Assembly (NCBI RefSeq): GCF_016859285.1
Contig: NC_053405.1
Span: forward strand, 508,260-572,259
Direction: 5' to 3'
DNA length: 64,000 nt
From: Xiphias gladius
Taxonomy: Eukaryota > Chordata > Actinopteri > Istiophoriformes > Xiphiidae
The notes beneath the pieces were generated by a model. It was not told the origin of the DNA. It did no database searches and saw nothing but the letters and a program-made list of their open reading frames with translations. Of the stretch, positions 61,801 to 64,000 are shown piece after piece. The first letter of the stretch is position 1; each line of letters opens with the position of its first letter. Both the position numbers and the translations under genes were made by a program.

Positions 61801-62054
61801 ACGGAAGAATCAGGAGACGGTCCATTAAATCTTCTGTCTGTGTGTCTGATTTTGAGGTTGGACCCCTGCAGAGACACCCTGTCTCCTTCAGCAAGGACAA
61901 ACACAAAACACAACTTCAGACACAGCAGGGTTCCTCTGAGATCTGACGTTCGCTGTGGAACCACAAACACAAAGAACCCCCCAGTCTGGCTCGAATAAAA
62001 AGTGGACCCAGGTTCTCCACCAGGTTTCAACATGTGATCTGCATTTGAGTCTCG

Positions 62055-62300
62055 ATGACCCTGTCCATACCTGGCATTAACGTGTCCAGGCCGATCCGAT
62101 CACAGGTGGACAGCTCTAAGTACAGGTCCGAATGCAACCCAGAGGCACTGAGATCCGATCACTCAGACCACATTCAGCAGTGGTCCGGGCCGCATATGGC
62201 CGCTTCCTTTTAGCAGTGTGTACACAAATGCTTCCTGGGCTGGATTGAAGGACGGCCCTCTCAACTGACGCCCTCTCTGTAAGCGGATGTACGTACTCGT
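62055..62300 (+). mobile_element. Non-autonomous DNA-element-like repeat
   Basis: 'ctgtccatacctggcattaa' and then CACAGGTGGACAGCTCTAAG, TACAGGTCCGAATGCAACCC resemble the terminus of a dispersed teleost MITE. The right part holds ATCCGATCACTCAGACCACATTCAGCAGTGGTCCGGGCC. No transposase is seen. Confidence 0.5.
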
Positions 62301-63079
62301 TCGCAACAGATCTGGTGAACTGGTTTTCTCCACGACGTCTGAAAATGATCTCACAAGTGCATCAACACGTTGGGAGATGTGGTTTGACTGGAACACACCA
62401 AGGAACCGACCCAGTCTGTTTTGTTTTTGATTGCCTCTTCTTCATGGTGACGCCGTGACTACTCAGAGAGCTTCTTGGTGAACTACTGTATCTGGAGAGG
62501 TGAAACCACAACACAGCATCACCGCGGATGTGATCCGGCTGAACCACCGTCGTCAGAAACGAAACGACGTCGGATTTCTCTTGAAAAAGGTGTTTCCTGG
62601 ATTTGTCCCCCCTCATGTCTTCACCAGCGCTGTTCAGTGTTTCGTTTGGTAAGTTGGTAACTGACGAGAGAAAATAAAGTTCTACTGAGACACTAAGTCT
62701 CCACAGTTTTATCAACAGCTGCCTCAGTCTGACGTCCTCCTGCCTCTGACTGTCAGTAAACCAAGTTTCTACTCTGTCAGAGCAGCTTCAGTCAAAATGG
62801 ATGGAGACACACCGATAATAAACCTCGATGGCTTCCGCCATTTTGGAGTCAAGGCTCAGCTCTGTCAGGGCGGGTTGTGATTGGTCAGCAGGACGGAATC
62901 ACCTGTCAGAGTTCCCCAAAGCGGAACAAGATGTGAGAGGTTCACACAGGTTTACTTCGACCTGATTTGACTGAAATGAATTCATTTCACCACAAATGCT
63001 GCTGTGACCAGGCTTTAATGATACGGGGTGTCGCGCATACACATTACAAGGAAGCACTCACACACTCTCTCACACACAC

Positions 63080-63205
63080 ACACCTGTGCAGCTTGTTATC
63101 CAGCCGACTCACTATCGTGCTGTAATTAACTTCATTAACTCAAGAACCAATTAGCTGAGAGAAGCTGACAGCAGCTTTCAACCTAATTGATTGCAATTCC
63201 TCCCT
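63080..63205. promoter_or_regulatory. Candidate conserved non-coding element (homeodomain-site cluster)
   Basis: Within about 90 bp: GTAATTAACTTCATTAACTC, CCAATTAGCTGAG and CCTAATTGATTGCAATTCC. That is at least five TAAT/ATTA cores, in non-repetitive, non-coding sequence next to CAGCTTG/GCAGCTTTC E-box-like sites. The pattern is like vertebrate developmental enhancers. Confidence 0.35.
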
Positions 63206-63739
63206 GTGGACTCAAACAGCTTGGTGTGGTACTAGTAGATGTAGCAGAAGCAGCAGGTGTAGTTATAACAGCATTAGCAGTTTCAGTACGAGTAGCAATA
63301 GTATTATTATGAAGATGAAGACGATGATGAAGATGATGAAGAGGCGGAGGAGGAAGTGTGTCCCATGTCAGACATGCAGAGGTGTGACTAACTACAGGAG
63401 ACGTTCGCTGACCTCACACGGTGCAGGACAAACGGATGTTTGTCTGTGTGATGCTGATGATGACCAGCAGGGGGCGGAGTTCATCAACAGGAAATTCAAC
63501 ATGTTTTTCAAATACATTAAAAAATACACATTTGATTTAATAGGTTTATTATATAAATCTATATTTAATAACTTTACAAGTTTCATGCAAATCAGTTTAA
63601 AAAAAAGTTCTGATTAAAAAAAATCCTGTGAGGTTTATAATCTACAGCTGATCATTCATCCCTCGGTTCAGACTGACAGGTACTACAGGTGACTCTGGAG
63701 GAAGATGTAACTACAGCCAATGTATTTCAACAAATTACT

Positions 63740-64000
63740 TCACCTGAACCCACCTGAAGCCGCTTGACCCCACCTGAACCCACCTGAAGCCGCTTGACCC
63801 CACCTGAACCCACATGAACCCGCCTGTACCCGCCTGAACCCACATGAACCCGCCTGAACCCACATGAACCTGCCTGAACCCGCCTGAACCCACATGAACC
63901 TGCCTGAACCCACATGAACCCGCCTGAACCCGCCTGAACCCGCCTGAACCCGCCTGAACCCGCATGAACCCGCCTGAACCCGCCTGAACCCACATGAACC
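63740..64000. repeat. 10-bp minisatellite reaching the window end
   Basis: About 26 copies of ACCCRCMTGA with variants ACCCGCCTGA, ACCCACATGA and ACCTGCCTGA. The array runs off the right edge. A 10-bp unit cycles through all three frames every 30 bp, so long open frames on the minus strand (GSGGFRRVQ...) are artefacts. Confidence 0.97.

Noticed and set aside
63727..63995. GSGGFRRVQ-repeat frames as a repetitive structural protein
   Set aside because: A 10-bp tandem repeat gives open frames in more than one register; no gene context.
54120..64000. Exons of plppr3, which follows PTBP1 in mammals
   Set aside because: No sequence resembling its conserved transmembrane or phosphatase-like segments was seen on either strand; it could still lie further right.

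Overview
The window is vertebrate nuclear DNA, almost certainly from a teleost fish, inferred to be a spiny-rayed (acanthomorph) species. The support is long GT-AG introns, many (CA)n microsatellites, and several dispersed repeats and tRNA-derived SINE fragments of types familiar from teleost genomes. It is not bacterial, and there are no operons or CRISPR arrays. Two complete protein-coding genes could be rebuilt exon by exon, with every splice phase agreeing.

Region 1 (about 2,530-17,300, minus strand) is stil, the centriole-duplication scaffold STIL/SIL: 16 coding exons, 3,381 nt, 1,126 codons plus stop, and a non-coding first exon. It keeps the CPAP-binding proline motif, the PLK4-binding coiled coil, the STAN region and the C-terminal LRQLPKLF end. 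Its 3' end is unusual. Degenerate copies of the terminal coding segment plus 3'UTR are tandemly repeated downstream, and one lies in the last intron. Two of its 3' splice sites abut long (TG)n tracts. Region 2 (17,300-22,260) is the divergent intergenic gap, holding a 660-bp hexamer minisatellite and a LINE-type reverse transcriptase fragment. Region 3 (22,260-about 52,030, plus strand) is ptbp1, polypyrimidine tract-binding protein 1: 15 coding exons, 1,617 nt, 538 codons plus stop, four RRMs. The 78-nt alternative exon and the 34-nt frame-shifting exon, whose skipping autoregulates mammalian PTBP1, are both present. Skipping the 34-nt exon here gives a stop after five codons. The last intron is a 1.15-kb pyrimidine-rich degenerate repeat.

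Region 4 (52,030-64,000) has no gene I can name. It holds an inverted partner of the first 500 bp of the window, an unexplained 217-codon open frame, MITE/SINE-like repeats, a CpG-rich block, AT-hook/homeodomain-site-rich blocks that look like conserved non-coding elements, and a 10-bp minisatellite running off the end.

The two genes have unrelated jobs (centriole assembly and RNA splicing). They are transcribed away from each other from CCAAT-containing promoters about 5 kb apart. The most notable signals are the ptbp1 autoregulatory exon, the (TG)n splice acceptors in stil, and the tandem reuse of the stil C-terminal coding segment. I did not find a convincing wholly new biological system.
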